64,000 bases of DNA from NCBI GenBank assembly GCA_022376515.1, contig WTXI01000041.1, forward strand, positions 1 through 64,000. The letters run 5' to 3'. Shown here in pieces: positions 22,566-34,097 of the stretch; the first letter of the stretch is position 1; every line of letters starts with the position of its first letter. Source of the DNA: Lactifluus volemus (Eukaryota > Basidiomycota > Agaricomycetes > Russulales > Russulaceae). A model generated the notes under the pieces. That model did not search any database. It saw only the letters and a list, made by a program, of their open reading frames with translations, and was not told the origin of the DNA. The translations under genes were made by a program, and so were the position numbers.

Positions 22566-24374
22566 CCCTGCGTGATTCAACTCAGCAATCATCGCACTGG
22601 CTCCAGATGAATCCTACCTTGTTGAATAAACAATTCGGCGCTTTTTCTCTCTCTTTGAGCCTAAGGAACGGCCACCGATCTTTATCAGAGAGGTCGTAGG
22701 GAATGGGTAGTGGGTAGTAATATTGTTTGGCTGGGAGGATAGCACGTCGCAGGTGGTACGTGCTTGAGTGGAATAGCAACGCCAAGAGCAGCGTTAGCAA
22801 TTTAGGAAGGACTGGGTTGTGGGAGGATCGATCAAAGACTCAGAGCCTCAGTCAGAGGCATGTCCTAGTCATTTGCGCACAGCATTCCAAATCCATGCCA
22901 TGGACACGTGCATCACGGTGACATTGCCAAACAAAAACGGCTCATTACGTATTATAGCTTGTAATGTTTTGCCACTTGTTCAAGGTGAATACTATGAGTG
23001 CGCAAGTAGGCTAACTCGAAGAGATGACATAACAAGATTCATCAGGTCTATATGACCTGAGCCAGCAGTACGCTTAAGCTTAGCCGCATAAACCCCCGAT
23101 ATGACGATTTTTAGGGTGATTGGCGGAGGACAGCGCGTGGGACTTTCATTTCTTCAGAACAGTCACCTCATTCGCTTTCCTCGTTGCAGAATTTACATTC
23201 ATTCTCTTCCCACTACTGCTAAAACCCTTACCCACTGACCTTCGAATAGAGCTCACAAATGAGGATCTCAGAGAACTCCTCATGATCGGCGACGTAAATA
23301 CCTTTTTCAACAATTCGTGCGATGCCCGAGCCTGAGTTCTAGGTCGAGTATGATGTGATAATGACTCGGATAGCTGGTTAACGGCGACTATGTATTCCTC
23401 ATCTGCTAAAAAAAACAGTACAGCCTTGCAGAGCCTACGTACCGCGGCCGAAAGCTCCGAGTCGGCCATGCTGCGCTACTAGTAGCTTCGCATTTGCGAC
23501 AACCTGGGCACCACCGGCGTGCGCGCGTCGTGCTCTTTAGCGGGCCTTGTAATTGGGATTGTCCGAACGCCATTTTCTATCTTTCCCAGGGTCGAGATGC
23601 AGGCTGGTCAGCGGGGTGGATATTCCTGACCCGTGTTGCCACCCTAAGTATATCACATATTGTATGTCCGTTGGTACTGTACGTCTTTCGTTCTACATCT
23701 TTTTTTTCGGGGGTCCTTGGTGGTGTGGGCCGTGTGGCTGACTTGGACGCGAGCACCTCCCGCATGCATCTTCTACTTGGCTTCTGCCATGACTCTTCCC
23801 CACCACCACAATGTTTGTCCGATCAGATAGAAGCTCCTTCGTTCCACAACTCTCAATCCTACATTACATTTAAAAATCCGTAGCAATGAGTGGTGGTACT
23901 TGCGCAATTCAACAGATTTAAACGAAGGAAACTGGGCTATCGCAAGTTATGGTAAGAGAAGGGGAAGGGTCTCGAACTAGAGTAAGAACGCAGCGCGAGG
24001 TGTGGTAAGAGAACACAAAGAGAGAAGTAAAATAAGGAAATCGACGATAGAGATATATAAGGACTCGGAGATGCAAAGAATGGTAGATCGTCAATGAAAG
24101 TGAGACAATACGTGGTATTAGTGATTTGAGGGGGGAGTAAGCATGATACGGGCCAGTGTAGCATGCGAGCCATCAAAGGCGGTCGTGGCCAAGGTCGTGA
24201 AGTACATCCTCGGGTGATGCGGAAGGCACGGGCTAATGGCATACGGGGAGTCCATGGTCGCCATCAGGACACTGAAGGTAATTGGACAAAGATAGATGGA
24301 GGGATGAAAGAGAACGGGGGGATGGAAAGAAGTTGATGTGGTCAAGAAGTTGAAGAGCAGCTGAGGTGTGTGGA
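22566..24374. other. Duplicated spacer
   Basis: No gene called. Remains of exon 1 and intron of gene 6 (22566-22760), CACGTG near 22906, and the recurrent block at 23160-23330 (plus ELTNEDLRELLMIGDVNTFF; the minus strand is also open). Then CTTTCCCAGGGTCGAGATGC and the GTCCGTTGGTACTGTACGTC segment, and from 23880 the 3' flank of gene 7. Similar in order and content to 29.4-30.9 kb. Confidence 0.5.
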
Positions 24375-26056
24375 CTACATGACGCCGTCAAATTTTTCGC
24401 GGCGAGTGACAATTACAGGGCGGCCAGAGTGTTGGCGGGCTGCAACAAACGATTGTATGGATTGTTGCGTGATTTCGTCTGCCCGCGAGTTCCCCGAAAT
24501 GGAGAGGATTTGTAGCGAGGGGAATACTTCTGCGGCTGTTTCCGAGTCCCCTTGTAACGTGGGTGCAATGGATGGCTCTAGGGCGGCGGATATTTCAAGT
24601 CTCTGGACTGAAGAAAATGAATGAAATAGTTGTAGCCATACCATGGGATCTATCTCGTCTTCTGAGCCAGGGACCCCGAAGCACTCAACGTCGAGTGACC
24701 CCACAGTAGAACGGAAGGACAGAATCTGGTTGCATATCTGTGCCATAGAAAAGACTTGCCAATCCAACTTTTTACATCGAATGTCCATGCGATACCTCGT
24801 AAGATCATGCATTGAATCGTAAAAGATGATAGAGGCGCAGAGATGCAGATGAAAACGCAGAGTGAGACGGAACGGCCTGAACAATTTGAAGTCTTGGTAA
24901 CCAAAGAACCGAATAATGTGTGGGATGTCAAAGACAGGTTGATGGGAAAATGTTATCCTGAAGTTCTTGAGTAGAGGAGCCTCGACTCGGGCTGTGAGAA
25001 CTTCCAAGTATTCGCTCACACCTTTAAATGTCAACCAAGTGAGGGCGGGGAGAACAAACCGGGTCGGTGGCGGTACAGGTCGGTTTCTTCGTTTCTGTTG
25101 AGGCGTCGGAGATCGGAATTCGATGGTGAGGAATTCGAGCTGTGGCAACACAGACAGGGATATGGCCATTGTCTCGGGTGGGATGTACCCAGAGTTAGGT
25201 ATATTGAAAAGCCGAAGAGATCTGAGATGAATTGCAGACCTGAGTCGTCTTGGGATCGAGAATCCGCATAAATATAGATGTTGTAAATTTGGGGCAACAT
25301 TAAAGAATATATCGCCCGATGCCAACCCATCAGATTGCGCCACTTCAAGAGTTGTCAATGCCAGAAATGGTTCCTGCGCCACTGTAGAAATTTGTTCCCA
25401 TAGAGAACCTGGTAGATCTCTGACTCTGATTTCGTGTACGCGATCACGACGCTCCAATGCGGCAATCAAGTTGTCGAAGTGGTCCTCGCTTGGCTTTGCC
25501 GTATAATCGCAGCAGTCAACCATGAGAGGAAATTCAGGCCAGATATCCAGCATTTTTCTCACGGGCCGTGTCAGTGTGCAGAGAAGTTGCAAATCGAGAT
25601 GGTGTGGCGATGAAAAAATGATGAATCGCCATCTTCGGCACACGTGCACCAGCCTAAGCCAATTGCTACACCAAGAGCGATAATTCTGGTTATGCGACTC
25701 CCTGTAGTAGGCATAGAATATCTCTAGTAGGACATCACCGGGGAGCGATCCGATGGTCACTCGTGGGAGCACCATCCCTGCGTGATTCAACTCAGCAATC
25801 GCTACGGTGGCTCCAGATGAATCCTACCTGGTCCTTGTTGAAAAAACATTTCCTGGCGGCTCTTTGCAGCTCCCTTTTCTCTCTCTTTGCCTCTGGAACC
25901 GTGATCGCCACGAATCTCTATCAGAGAGGTCCGAGAGAATGAGCAGTGGGTAGTACTGTAATGTTGTTTGGCTGGGATAATAAGATGTGACGGGTGGTAC
26001 AGCTTCGGGTGGAACAGCAGCGTTAGTAGACTGAGTTGGGGTGTGATTGCTATCAA
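24375..26056 (-). CDS. F-box-like protein 7 (intact)
   Basis: Exon 1 26056-25828 (starts MIAITPQLSLLTLLF, ends EMFFQQGP); the usual MLSS start is lost, but an upstream in-frame Met is present. Intron 25827-25778, exon 2 25777-24375; total about 543 residues. F-box LPGDVLLEIFYAYY (Gly in place of the usual Asp), then LRLVHVCRRWRFIIFSSPHHLDLQL. The leucine-rich region is complete, with the C-terminal variant LEISAALEPSIAPTLQGDSE instead of PLTGQPTADVLPS. It ends RPVIVTRREKFDGVM. If exon 1 is not used, the protein starts at 25775. Confidence 0.85.
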
Positions 26057-27044
26057 AGGCTCAGAGGCATGTCCTGGTCATTGTGTCGCGCACACTAGGT
26101 GCTAGCGTTGTTAGCGCTAGCACCGCTAGATGGCAGCATTCCAAACTTGAAAATGTCACGGGCACGTGCTCAGTCACAGTACACAGCCACTAAACAAAAC
26201 TAAACAAACTGTGGCTGATTACGACAAACAATTCGGCAAGAAATGGTTTGCACGGCCAGTGTTTTCCAAGGCCAAGGGGAAATACGATGGCTAAAAGATG
26301 AGATAAGATAACATGACCCATCAGATCTATCCGGTCACGTTTTTATTCATTCTCCTCTGCCACTCAAGTACTCAAGCATCACGATTACAGTCAACGCCCA
26401 CACTCAGGCCGAGGCTGTTGTCCCCGTAGCAGAGTATCTTTCCTCCCGTCACGGGGTTTTTCTTTCTCATAGATGAGGTTCCCGATGCGATGTGAGCCCC
26501 TGCCCCAACACATCTTCGATTTGGCTTCTGCTACAGCTCTTCCCCACCGTCACAACGTAGCAACTCCTTCGTTCCACAACTCTCAATCTTTCAATACATT
26601 CAGATCTCGTAGCTACTAGCACAAGTCAGTACAAACGTAATTGAAGATGACGGGATAATCCCAAGGTATGGTAAAGAGTGGGGAAGGGTCGCCAACGATA
26701 GTACAAAAGGACTCGGAGACGCATGGCATGCTAAAACAGCATCAACGAAACTGAGACAATACGAGTTATTGGCGATTTGAGGGTGAAGTAAACGTGATAT
26801 GGGCCAGTGTAACATCAATGGTGGCTGTGGCCAAGGTTGTGGAGTACAAGCCTCGGACGATCCGGAGGGCACGGGCTGGTAGCATACGAGCGGTCCATGG
26901 TTGCCATCAGGAAAGTGAAGATAATGGGAGAAAGATAGATCGTGGGAGGAAAGAGAACGGGTGGAAAGAAGTAAACGTGGTCAAGAACAACAGGTGCGTG
27001 GACCATATAATGTCCTCAAGTAAATCCGCGCCGGCGAGTTACAG
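26057..27044. other. Duplicated spacer, shortened
   Basis: No gene called. It includes a small palindromic insertion (about 26098-26124), CACGTG near 26164, GATAAGATAA near 26303, then a deletion relative to other spacers, so that the CTTCTGCTACAGCTCTTCCCC segment follows at about 26525. From 26600 it is the 3' flank of gene 8. Confidence 0.5.
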
Positions 27045-28418
27045 TTACAGGACGACCAGAGTGTTGGCGGGCTGCGACGAATGATTGTATGACTTGCTGC
27101 GCGGCTTCGTCTGACATATCCGTATCCCCCAGAATGGAAAGGGTCTGTAGCGAGGGGAGTACATCATCGGCAGTTGTTGTCCGGTGAGTGCAGCTGCGAT
27201 GAGCGGCTCAGGTATTTCTAGACTCTGGACAGAGGTACAGCAATGAAAAAGTTGGAGCCATAGCGTGGGATCTATCTCGTCCTCTGGCGAGGAGTCTGCG
27301 TGCCAGCGAGGAAAGCACCTAATGTTGAGTGACTCCACGCTAGAACGGAAGGACAGAATCTGGCTGCATATATGCACTGTGGAAAAGGCTTGCCAATCCA
27401 AACTTTTGCACAGGATAACTTGAGACCAATTGCAAAACCTCGTGGGATAACACATTGGAGTGGAAAGAAAGATAGAGGCGTGGCTCAGATTATAATAAAG
27501 GGTAAGACTGGATGGCCTGAACGCATCTTGGTGACCAAGGAACCGAATGATTTGTGGGATGTCGAAGACAAGCTGATGGAAGAAGGTGACGTCAAAGTGC
27601 TCGAGTAGAGGGGCATCGATTCGGGCTGTGAGCACGTCCAAGTACTCGCTCACACCTTTGAATGTCAACCAAGTGAGAGCGGGGAGAACAAACCGTGTCG
27701 GTGGCGATATATGTCGGTTTCTTCGTTTCGGTTGAGGCGTAGGAGATTTGAACTCGACATTAAGGAATTCGAGTTGTGGCAACGCAGACAGGGATGTGGC
27801 CATTGTCTCGGGTGGGATGTACCCAGAATTAGGTATATCAAAAAGATAAAGAGATGTGAGATGAGTTGCAGACCCGAGTCGTCTTGGGATTGAAATTCCG
27901 TATAAAGATAGATGATGTAAATTTGGGGCAGATCCATTCAAGAATATATCGTCTACTGCCAACCCATCAGATTGCGAAACTTCAAGAGTTGTCAATGCTG
28001 GAAATGGCTCCTGCGCCACTTTGGTAACTTGTTCCCATACAAAACCCGGGACAAATCCGACTCGGATTTCGTGTACGCGATCACGACACTCCAACGTGGC
28101 AACCAAGTTGTCAAAATCTTCCTTTCTTGGGTTTGGCATATACTCATAGAAGAGAATGAGAGGAAATGCAGGCCAGATATCCAGCATTTTTCTCACAGGC
28201 CGTGTCGGTGTACAGAGAAGTTGCAAATTGAGATGGTGTGGCGATGCAAAAATGAGGAATCGCCACCTTTGGTGTTACGGTTATGCGGGCCGCCCGGCCC
28301 ATTTCTTACTGTTTTCCGTCTGATTTTCGACTTGTGTTGTGACCTAGGATCCCTTTCCTTGGCCAGCCCCCTCTATTCCGCTTCTAGGGGCTGTGCGTCG
28401 CCGTTTTGGACGTGTATT

Positions 28419-28543
28419 TGACTCAGGGATCATGACTCAAATCTTGGGTCAGCGTTCTTGACTCAGATCTTGAGTCAGACGCACTGAGTCAGTTCTTGAG
28501 TCATCAGAACTGACTCAGGTCCTTAGTCAATAGTCTTGACTTC
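28419..28543. promoter_or_regulatory. Array of ten bZIP-type TGACTCA sites in the LTR
   Basis: Sites begin at 28419, 28433, 28445, 28459, 28471, 28485, 28497, 28511, 28523 and 28537. Seven are exact TGACTCA/TGAGTCA and three have one or two mismatches (TGGGTCA at 28445, TTAGTCA at 28523, TGACTTC at 28537). Spacing alternates strictly 14, 12, 14, 12 bp. TGACTCA is the binding site of Gcn4/CPC1/AP-1 type bZIP factors. The array lies about 50-180 bp upstream of the LTR TATA-like box, in U3 position. The other two LTRs keep it, with the 28445 equivalent exact there. Confidence 0.7.
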
Positions 28544-28591
28544 GCTACTGTACTGTGACCTTTGTAGGATAGTTGGCTGGCCCTCTGTACG

Positions 28592-28600
28592 CATAAATAG
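28592..28600 (+). promoter_or_regulatory. TATA-like box of solo LTR copy 1
   Basis: CATAAATAG is followed by GGGCCCTG and a pyrimidine-rich stretch with CTTCCTCCTCTAC. The same box is conserved on the minus strand of the other copies at 51566-51574 and 53858-53866. Calling it the LTR promoter rests on motif, position and conservation only. Confidence 0.55.
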
Positions 28601-29355
28601 GGCCCTGTAGACAAGCTAAAGCCCCAGCTTCAGCTTCGTCTAGAATCGCAGTTCATTGTCTCCTGCTCACACTCGCATCGCATCTTCCTCCTCTACTTGT
28701 TCATCCCCTCTTCGTACCTTGATCTAGGTACCTCGCGCCACGATCAGACATCTGTGAACTTGTTCCATTTCCTCTGGAACTAGCTCCCAGACGCCTGAAC
28801 CCTAATATGAACGCGCTGAGAGAAGTAGTTCCCACTTCTCACACCGCGTCCGCCCTCGAACCTTAGTTCAACCTCACACGAGTGTCCTTGGAAGGCGAGC
28901 ATCCCTTGCGCTCCAATTACACTCGCGCCCGTGTTGCGGTTGAACCTACACATCGTCATCTATCTATCTGCCACCGTCTATCCCTTTTGGGAACGGTAAC
29001 TCCGACCATCGCGTGCGCCGGCCCGCTAGTCCGTCTCGCGCGATACAGACTCCCAGAGTTCGCACAGTCAAGTCTACTCCCTGTGGGACCTTGCCTGTGT
29101 GTGCTAGAATCGACTATTTGGTGTTGCTAGTCTTGTCCGACTCGCCACAGCAAATAGCCAACCAGAACGACGCTCACTTCGAGCCACGGTCCCTGCGAAC
29201 CGTGACATTTGGCACACGTGCACCAGCCTGGGCCAACAGTCATGCCAAATTGAAGGGATATGATACAGGTGACCCTCCAACTCCTTGTAAGCATAGAATA
29301 TCTCTAGTAGGACATCGTCGGGGAGAGATCCGATGGTCACTCGTGGGAGCACCAT

Positions 29356-30919
29356 CCCTGCGTGATTCAACTCAGCAATCATTGCACTAGCTCCAGATGA
29401 ATCCTACCTGGTCCTTATTGAATAAACAATTCCTGATGGTGATTTGCAACTCCTTTTTCTCTCTTTGAGCCTAGGGAGCGGCTACCAATCTCTATCGGAT
29501 AGGTCCTGGGAATGAATAGTGGGATGGCGGGGAGGATAGCACCAAGGATAGCACGTCGCAAGTGGTACGTGCTCAAGTGGAATAGAAGCGCCAAGAGCAG
29601 CGCCAGCAATTTAGGAGGGACTGAGTTGGGGGAGGATCGACAATCTATCAAAGACTCAGAGAGGCATGTCCTGGTCATTGCGCACAGCATTCCAAATGCA
29701 TGCCATGGACACGTGCATAACGGTGACATAGCCAAATAAACGGCTGATTACGTATGATAGCTTGTAATGTTTTGCCAGAGTTCAAGATGATGTAGGCGAA
29801 CTCGAAGAGATGACATGACATGAGATAAGACAACAAGATCCATCAGATCTACATGACCTGAGCCAGCAGTAAGCTTAGCCCCATAAACCCTCGGTAGGAC
29901 GATTTTGAGGATGCTGACTGGCGAAGGACAGCGCTGGGAATGCTTTTTTTTTTTTTCCTCATACAGTCACCGTGACCTCAGGTTCATCCGTTTTCTCGTT
30001 GCAGAATTTACATTCATTCTCTTCGCACGACCGCTAAAACCCTTATTGCCGACATTCGAATAGAGCTCACAAATGAGGATCTCAGAGAATTCCTCATGAT
30101 CGGTGACGCAAATACCTTCTTCAACAATTCGTGCGATGCCCGAGCCTAGTTCTAGCCTGAGGTCGAGTGTAATGTGATGACGATACCTGGTTCACGACTA
30201 CCATGTATTCCTCATCCGCTAAAAAATGTAGAAAAAATAGTACAGCCTTGCAGAGCCTACCTACCGCGGCCGAAAGCTCCGAGTCGACCATGCTGCGCTA
30301 CTAGTAGCTTCGCATTTGCGACAACCTGGGCATGAGTCATTTCGTAGCGCGAATTGAGAAGACAATCACCGGCGTGCGCGCGTCGTTCTCTTTGGCGGGC
30401 CTTGTAATCGGGCTATCTTTCCCAGGGTTGAGATACAGAGTGTAAGCTGGTCAACGGGGTGGGTATTCCTGACCCGTGTTGCCACCCTAAATCTATCACA
30501 TAATGTATGTCCGTTGGTATTGTACGTCCTTCGTTCTTCATCCTTTTTTTCTGGGGTCCTTGGTGGTGTGGGCCGTGTGGCTGACTTGGACGCGAGCACA
30601 TCCCGCATGCATCTTCTAGCCACGGCTCTTCCCCACCACCACAATGTTTGTCCGATCAGATAGAAGCTCCTTCGTTCCACAACTCTGAATCTTACAATAC
30701 ATTTATTATAAAATCCGTAGCTATGGGTGGTGGTACTATCGCAATTCAACAGATGTAAACGAAGGAAACTGGGCTATCGCAAGTTATGGTAAGAAAGGGG
30801 GAAGGGTCTCGAACTAAGGTAGAACGCAGCGTGAGGATTGGACAAAGATAGATGGAGGGACGAAAGAGAACGGGGGGATGGAAAGAAGTTGATGTGGTCA
30901 AGAAGTTGAAGAGCAGCTG
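29356..30919. other. Duplicated spacer up to the array breakpoint
   Basis: No gene called. Exon-1 relic of gene 8 (29400-29560), CACGTG near 29710, a T-rich tract (29946-29957), the recurrent block 29990-30140 (plus ELTNEDLREFLMIGDANTFF), the GTCCGTTGGTATTGTACGTCC segment, and from about 30700 the 3' flank of a further F-box copy that has otherwise been lost. Confidence 0.5.
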
Positions 30920-30975
30920 AGGTGTGTGGACTATATGGCGCCCTCAAAAATTTCGCGGCGAGTGACAATTACAGG
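30920..30975 (-). pseudogene. Stub of an F-box gene 3' end at the array breakpoint
   Basis: These 56 bp match the 3' end of the gene at 24375 and its flank (GGTGTGTGGACTA...CTCGCCGCGAAATTT on the respective strands), encoding only PVIVTRRE-like residues. Identity stops abruptly after ACAGG at 30975, where unrelated sequence begins. Confidence 0.75.
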
Positions 30976-32568
30976 CTCAGTGATAAGCTTTGGGATGAAG
31001 GGGTGCGAATGGCCAGGCCACCTTGCACATGTTTAGGCAATTTCCTCGCTCGTCCCTGTGTCAAAAGCCGCAAAGTCACAGAGCGCGACACAGAAAAGAG
31101 AAGGTCTGGGGCATCAGAAGTGTTGGTGTTAGTGACAGTTGTAAGGGATTCGGGCCAGGGTTCATGAGGGAAGATAGTAGTGGTGTAGCGTGGTGTGAAG
31201 CAGCTCGGGTTCGTGTATTTTGCGCATCCGGTTCACGCGTTGACTTGGGTTAGGCGGTCCTGGGCCTGAAGTTGTGGTGGGTTGAAAACGGGAACGGGAA
31301 CGGAAACGGGAAGGAAATTGCGGGAATCGTCTCTGAGGCACACTGCTTGCGTGCAGGCACGGTATCGTGGCAACCTTGCCGATCTGGTCAGACGTCCCAG
31401 CATAATCAACCTGGATCTACTCCCCAATGGGAGTGGAACTGTAATATCACAAACGTACTGTATAGGAGTCTGTATCTGGGTCAGATGCATTCCTCTCCGA
31501 GTCCCCGGTCAGTGGAGAAACCGCAGAGGAGCAGCGCACGTTCAATGGGGAGGTAGAATGAGTAGACAGCCGTCTTGTAGGCGACAACTTACTGTACCGA
31601 AAATGATGACATGTCGAAATGACACCTTCTACAGAGTGCCAGACATAATAACAGAAAAGAAATGTCTACAAGGCATGAGATTTGGGTATGGGGAAGAAGC
31701 TCTCATCGCCTGGATGGAGGCTGGCCGTTTGCCGTATTCCGTGGGAAAATGCGGTTAAAGTACGATAAAACCTGTACTGGACTCGGGATTACCCGTCGTA
31801 CCGTAAACCTTATTTTATGGTACGCAGTGGGAACCCTCAGGCCTCAGGCTGAGCGCTGAGCGCTGGCCTGAGGCCGTGTGAGTATACGAGGAGTTTCAAC
31901 TTGGCGTTGAATGTATGCGCGAAGGTGCACGGTGGGTCTGAGAGTGGATTATGGTGGCATTCCATCGTGATAACAACATCATGCAGCCACACAAGCAGCT
32001 GGCCTTATTGTACAACATCATGGATCGGTCAATTTCTAGCTCCGATGAAGAAGAACAGTGATGCTCCACGAAACGTGACGACTACTATCACCGGGGCACA
32101 ACCTCGATACTGTGAACGATATCGGCAGGAGCTCGATGTTTGTCTCAGACACCTCCTTCACCAGGTACATAGATGGTCACGATTTTTTCTGTTGCAAAGT
32201 CTGAGAGTCTCACTGTAACATCCCTGCTCCGTAAGTCAACATCTCAACATCCAGGCCTATTGTAACTTACCTTTTTGTTTGACCATCTGATCACCGGACT
32301 CGGACAGGCACAAGACGCGGGATCAATTACCATATCCGGTTAATATATATTATCTACAGTTTTCATATTGTCACCCGAGTCTAGAAGTCTAGAAGACGCT
32401 AGTGCAGTTAACGCTATGTCAACCTTATCCTTGTCTCTAAGTTACTATATGTTATATGGGCGCGTACGGGATGTTTAGATACTCGTGCGAAACCCCCCCC
32501 CCCCCCAGCTGGTAGCCTTTTTTAACTCCCTTAGTAGCTCAAAGGCCGCTCGTCCTCTGAGCTACAAC
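30976..32568. other. Non-array sequence, nothing identified
   Basis: No similarity to the F-box units was seen. Open frames of up to 158 codons (31282-31758, plus) have no recognisable motif and include a purine-rich GGAACG-type simple repeat (31288-31317). An inverted repeat GGCCTCAGGC...GCCTGAGGCC with a 16-nt loop of AGCGCT repeats lies near 31838-31873. A run of 13-14 C at about 32491-32506 sits 60 bp before the next gene. TATA-like AATATATATT occurs near 32342. Confidence 0.5.
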
Positions 32569-34097
32569 ATGTCGGCATCACCTCCAATTCCTCCAGACAT
32601 CGCTCGTATGTAAGTATTGTTTCGTACAAGATCCGTTCTCTCGTGGCGACAGACTTACTTTTTTTTTTGTTAGGACCGCTCCTCTCGTACGTGTGGTTCT
32701 TTAACCATATCGTTAGTCACTCACACTTCTTTCCTCTTCAGCTTCTGGGAAATCTATGGAACTGGGCCTTGTACGGCGTTCTGGTAGTCCAGATTTGTGA
32801 GCACTACCTTGTATTGTAATAACTGTCAAGTTGTTTATCAGAACATAAAGATGTGTATAGCTACAATTTCCCAAACGATAAGAAGCTTCTCAAGCTCCTT
32901 GGTAAGCAAAATTGTTCGTAACCCTCGATCTCTCGCCTTCTGACAATCACACGATAGTATACGCTATCTTTCTCCTTGAGACGTTACAAACATCACTCAG
33001 CGGCGCAGACCTCTATTACTGGTTTGCCAGTGGCTACGGTGATCTCAAACACCTCGCCACTCCTTATGCATCTTCCTTCGACATCCCCATAATTGGAGCT
33101 GTTGTGTCATTGGCTGTTCAATTCTTTTTCGTTTATCGTATCTGGGTACTTGGCAAGAAAAAGTGCCTGTGGTTATGCCTCATCATTTGTCTGGTAGGTT
33201 GATCACCAACGCGCAGCTGTTGCATATATTTATTCGTTACTCACAGTGCTCCATCACTGACGCAACAGCTGCATTCACCGGTGGCATTTATGTAAGCCTC
33301 GTCAGTTTCATGTTGAGTTTATTCTTACTCACTGTACATAGACCTTTGTTCATAGTAGGTTCGCGAGTGGTAACATACTGAAGATCCTTGCGTTGGTAAG
33401 ATATCACGCTTACGCATTATTCAAGTCTCAGACTATTGACTCGAATTATCTCAGATCTGGATTATCGCAAATATGATGGCGGATATCCTCATCGCTGCCA
33501 TGATGCTTTATCATGTAAATATGCGGTATTTTCCTTTGGGTGGATTGTTCAATTTTGACTATTTTCTTTCTCGGCCCTGCAGCTGGCACAAAGACGCCGT
33601 GACACAGTTGGCTTTTTCAGTGACCACGCTCTGGTGAAGATTATTAGACTGATCATCGAGACCAACGTAATGACAAGTATGGGTGTTCTTGCTGCCTACG
33701 TACCGACTCATCGTTTGACATACATTCAGCATCCGTGGGTATTATTACCTTTTTCATGATTGTTTTGTTTCCCGTGCGTGTCTTTCGAGTATCTTATTAT
33801 AATTCTGATCTGACCACACATCAATACAGCATGAGATCTATTACGTATGCCCGTAAGACTTTACCTCTTCCCTGATATCCATCATCTAACTATCCATCTC
33901 CCAAGAACGGCCATCTTTGGAAAACTGTAAGATTGTTGCTACTTCTTTATATGCCAAGTCCATGTACGCCTGATCTTTGCAGATACTCTAACACACTTCT
34001 CGTCACGCTCAACAATCGCATTTCAATCCATGAAGCTGCGGCTGCCGATGAGATGAAATTCAAAACAACGGCAGTCTCCTCGAGCAATATCGCTTAA
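32569..34097 (+). CDS. DUF6534-type multi-pass membrane protein (intact)
   Basis: Thirteen exons: 32569-32609, 32674-32686, 32742-32796, 32851-32901, 32958-33193, 33247-33291, 33342-33395, 33455-33514, 33583-33676, 33730-33773, 33830-33852, 33906-33926, 33983-34097. All junctions are GT-AG and phases agree; the product has 283 residues. Exon 2 is only 13 nt. Hydrophobic segments in order include LGNLWNWALYGVLVVQIYVY, LLKLLVYAIFLLETLQTSL, PIIGAVVSLAVQFFFVYRIW, CLWLCLIICL, ILALIWIIANMMADILIAAM and SVGIITFFMIVLF, about seven membrane passes. The C-terminal signature KLYSNTLLVTLNNR is typical of the DUF6534 family. Family members occur in many copies in Agaricomycetes and have no established function. 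It is not part of the F-box units and is transcribed toward the NLR gene. Confidence 0.93.

Larger units (their letters stand above)
28273..29207 (+). mobile_element. Solo LTR, 935 bp, copy 1
   Basis: Bounded by perfect 5-bp direct repeats TTTGG (28268-28272 and 29208-29212). It begins TGTTACGGTTATGCGG and ends GCGAACCGTGACA, so the ends are TG...CA with a short inverted repeat. Orientation is assigned from a TATA-like CATAAATAG (28592-28600) followed by a likely R/U5 region. It carries an array of TGACTCA-type sites upstream of the TATA. No gag, pol or other coding sequence is present. Two other copies of the same length lie at 50959-51893 and 53249-54185. Confidence 0.92.
27045..29355 (-). 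pseudogene. F-box-like gene 8, split by a 935-bp solo LTR
   Basis: The N-terminal part of exon 2 starts at 29355 (MVLPRVTIGSLPDDVLLEIFYAYKE) and runs to PRLVHVC at 29208. The solo LTR 28273-29207 follows. Coding resumes at about 28267 with RWRFLIFASPHHLNLQLLCTPTRP and continues to the C-terminal third. A second lesion is a frameshift after ALTGQ, near 27175, so the normal end is replaced by an out-of-frame tail to 27045. A third is an in-frame TAA in the expected exon 1 (CAA TAA before GGACCAG at about 29417). Three independent lesions indicate a dead gene. It is the sister of the intact copy at 21165-22565. Confidence 0.88.

Noticed and set aside
31282..31758. 158-codon plus-strand frame
   Set aside because: It begins in a purine-rich simple repeat, has no motif or hydrophobic pattern, and another overlapping frame is as long as expected by chance.
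31838..31873. Inverted repeat GGCCTCAGGC...GCCTGAGGCC as terminator or element end
   Set aside because: Single short hairpin with no second copy, no target duplication and no adjacent gene end.
32842..32850. Acceptor at 32841 for DUF6534 exon 4
   Set aside because: It gives TAA across the junction; the acceptor at 32850 restores a family-like sequence.
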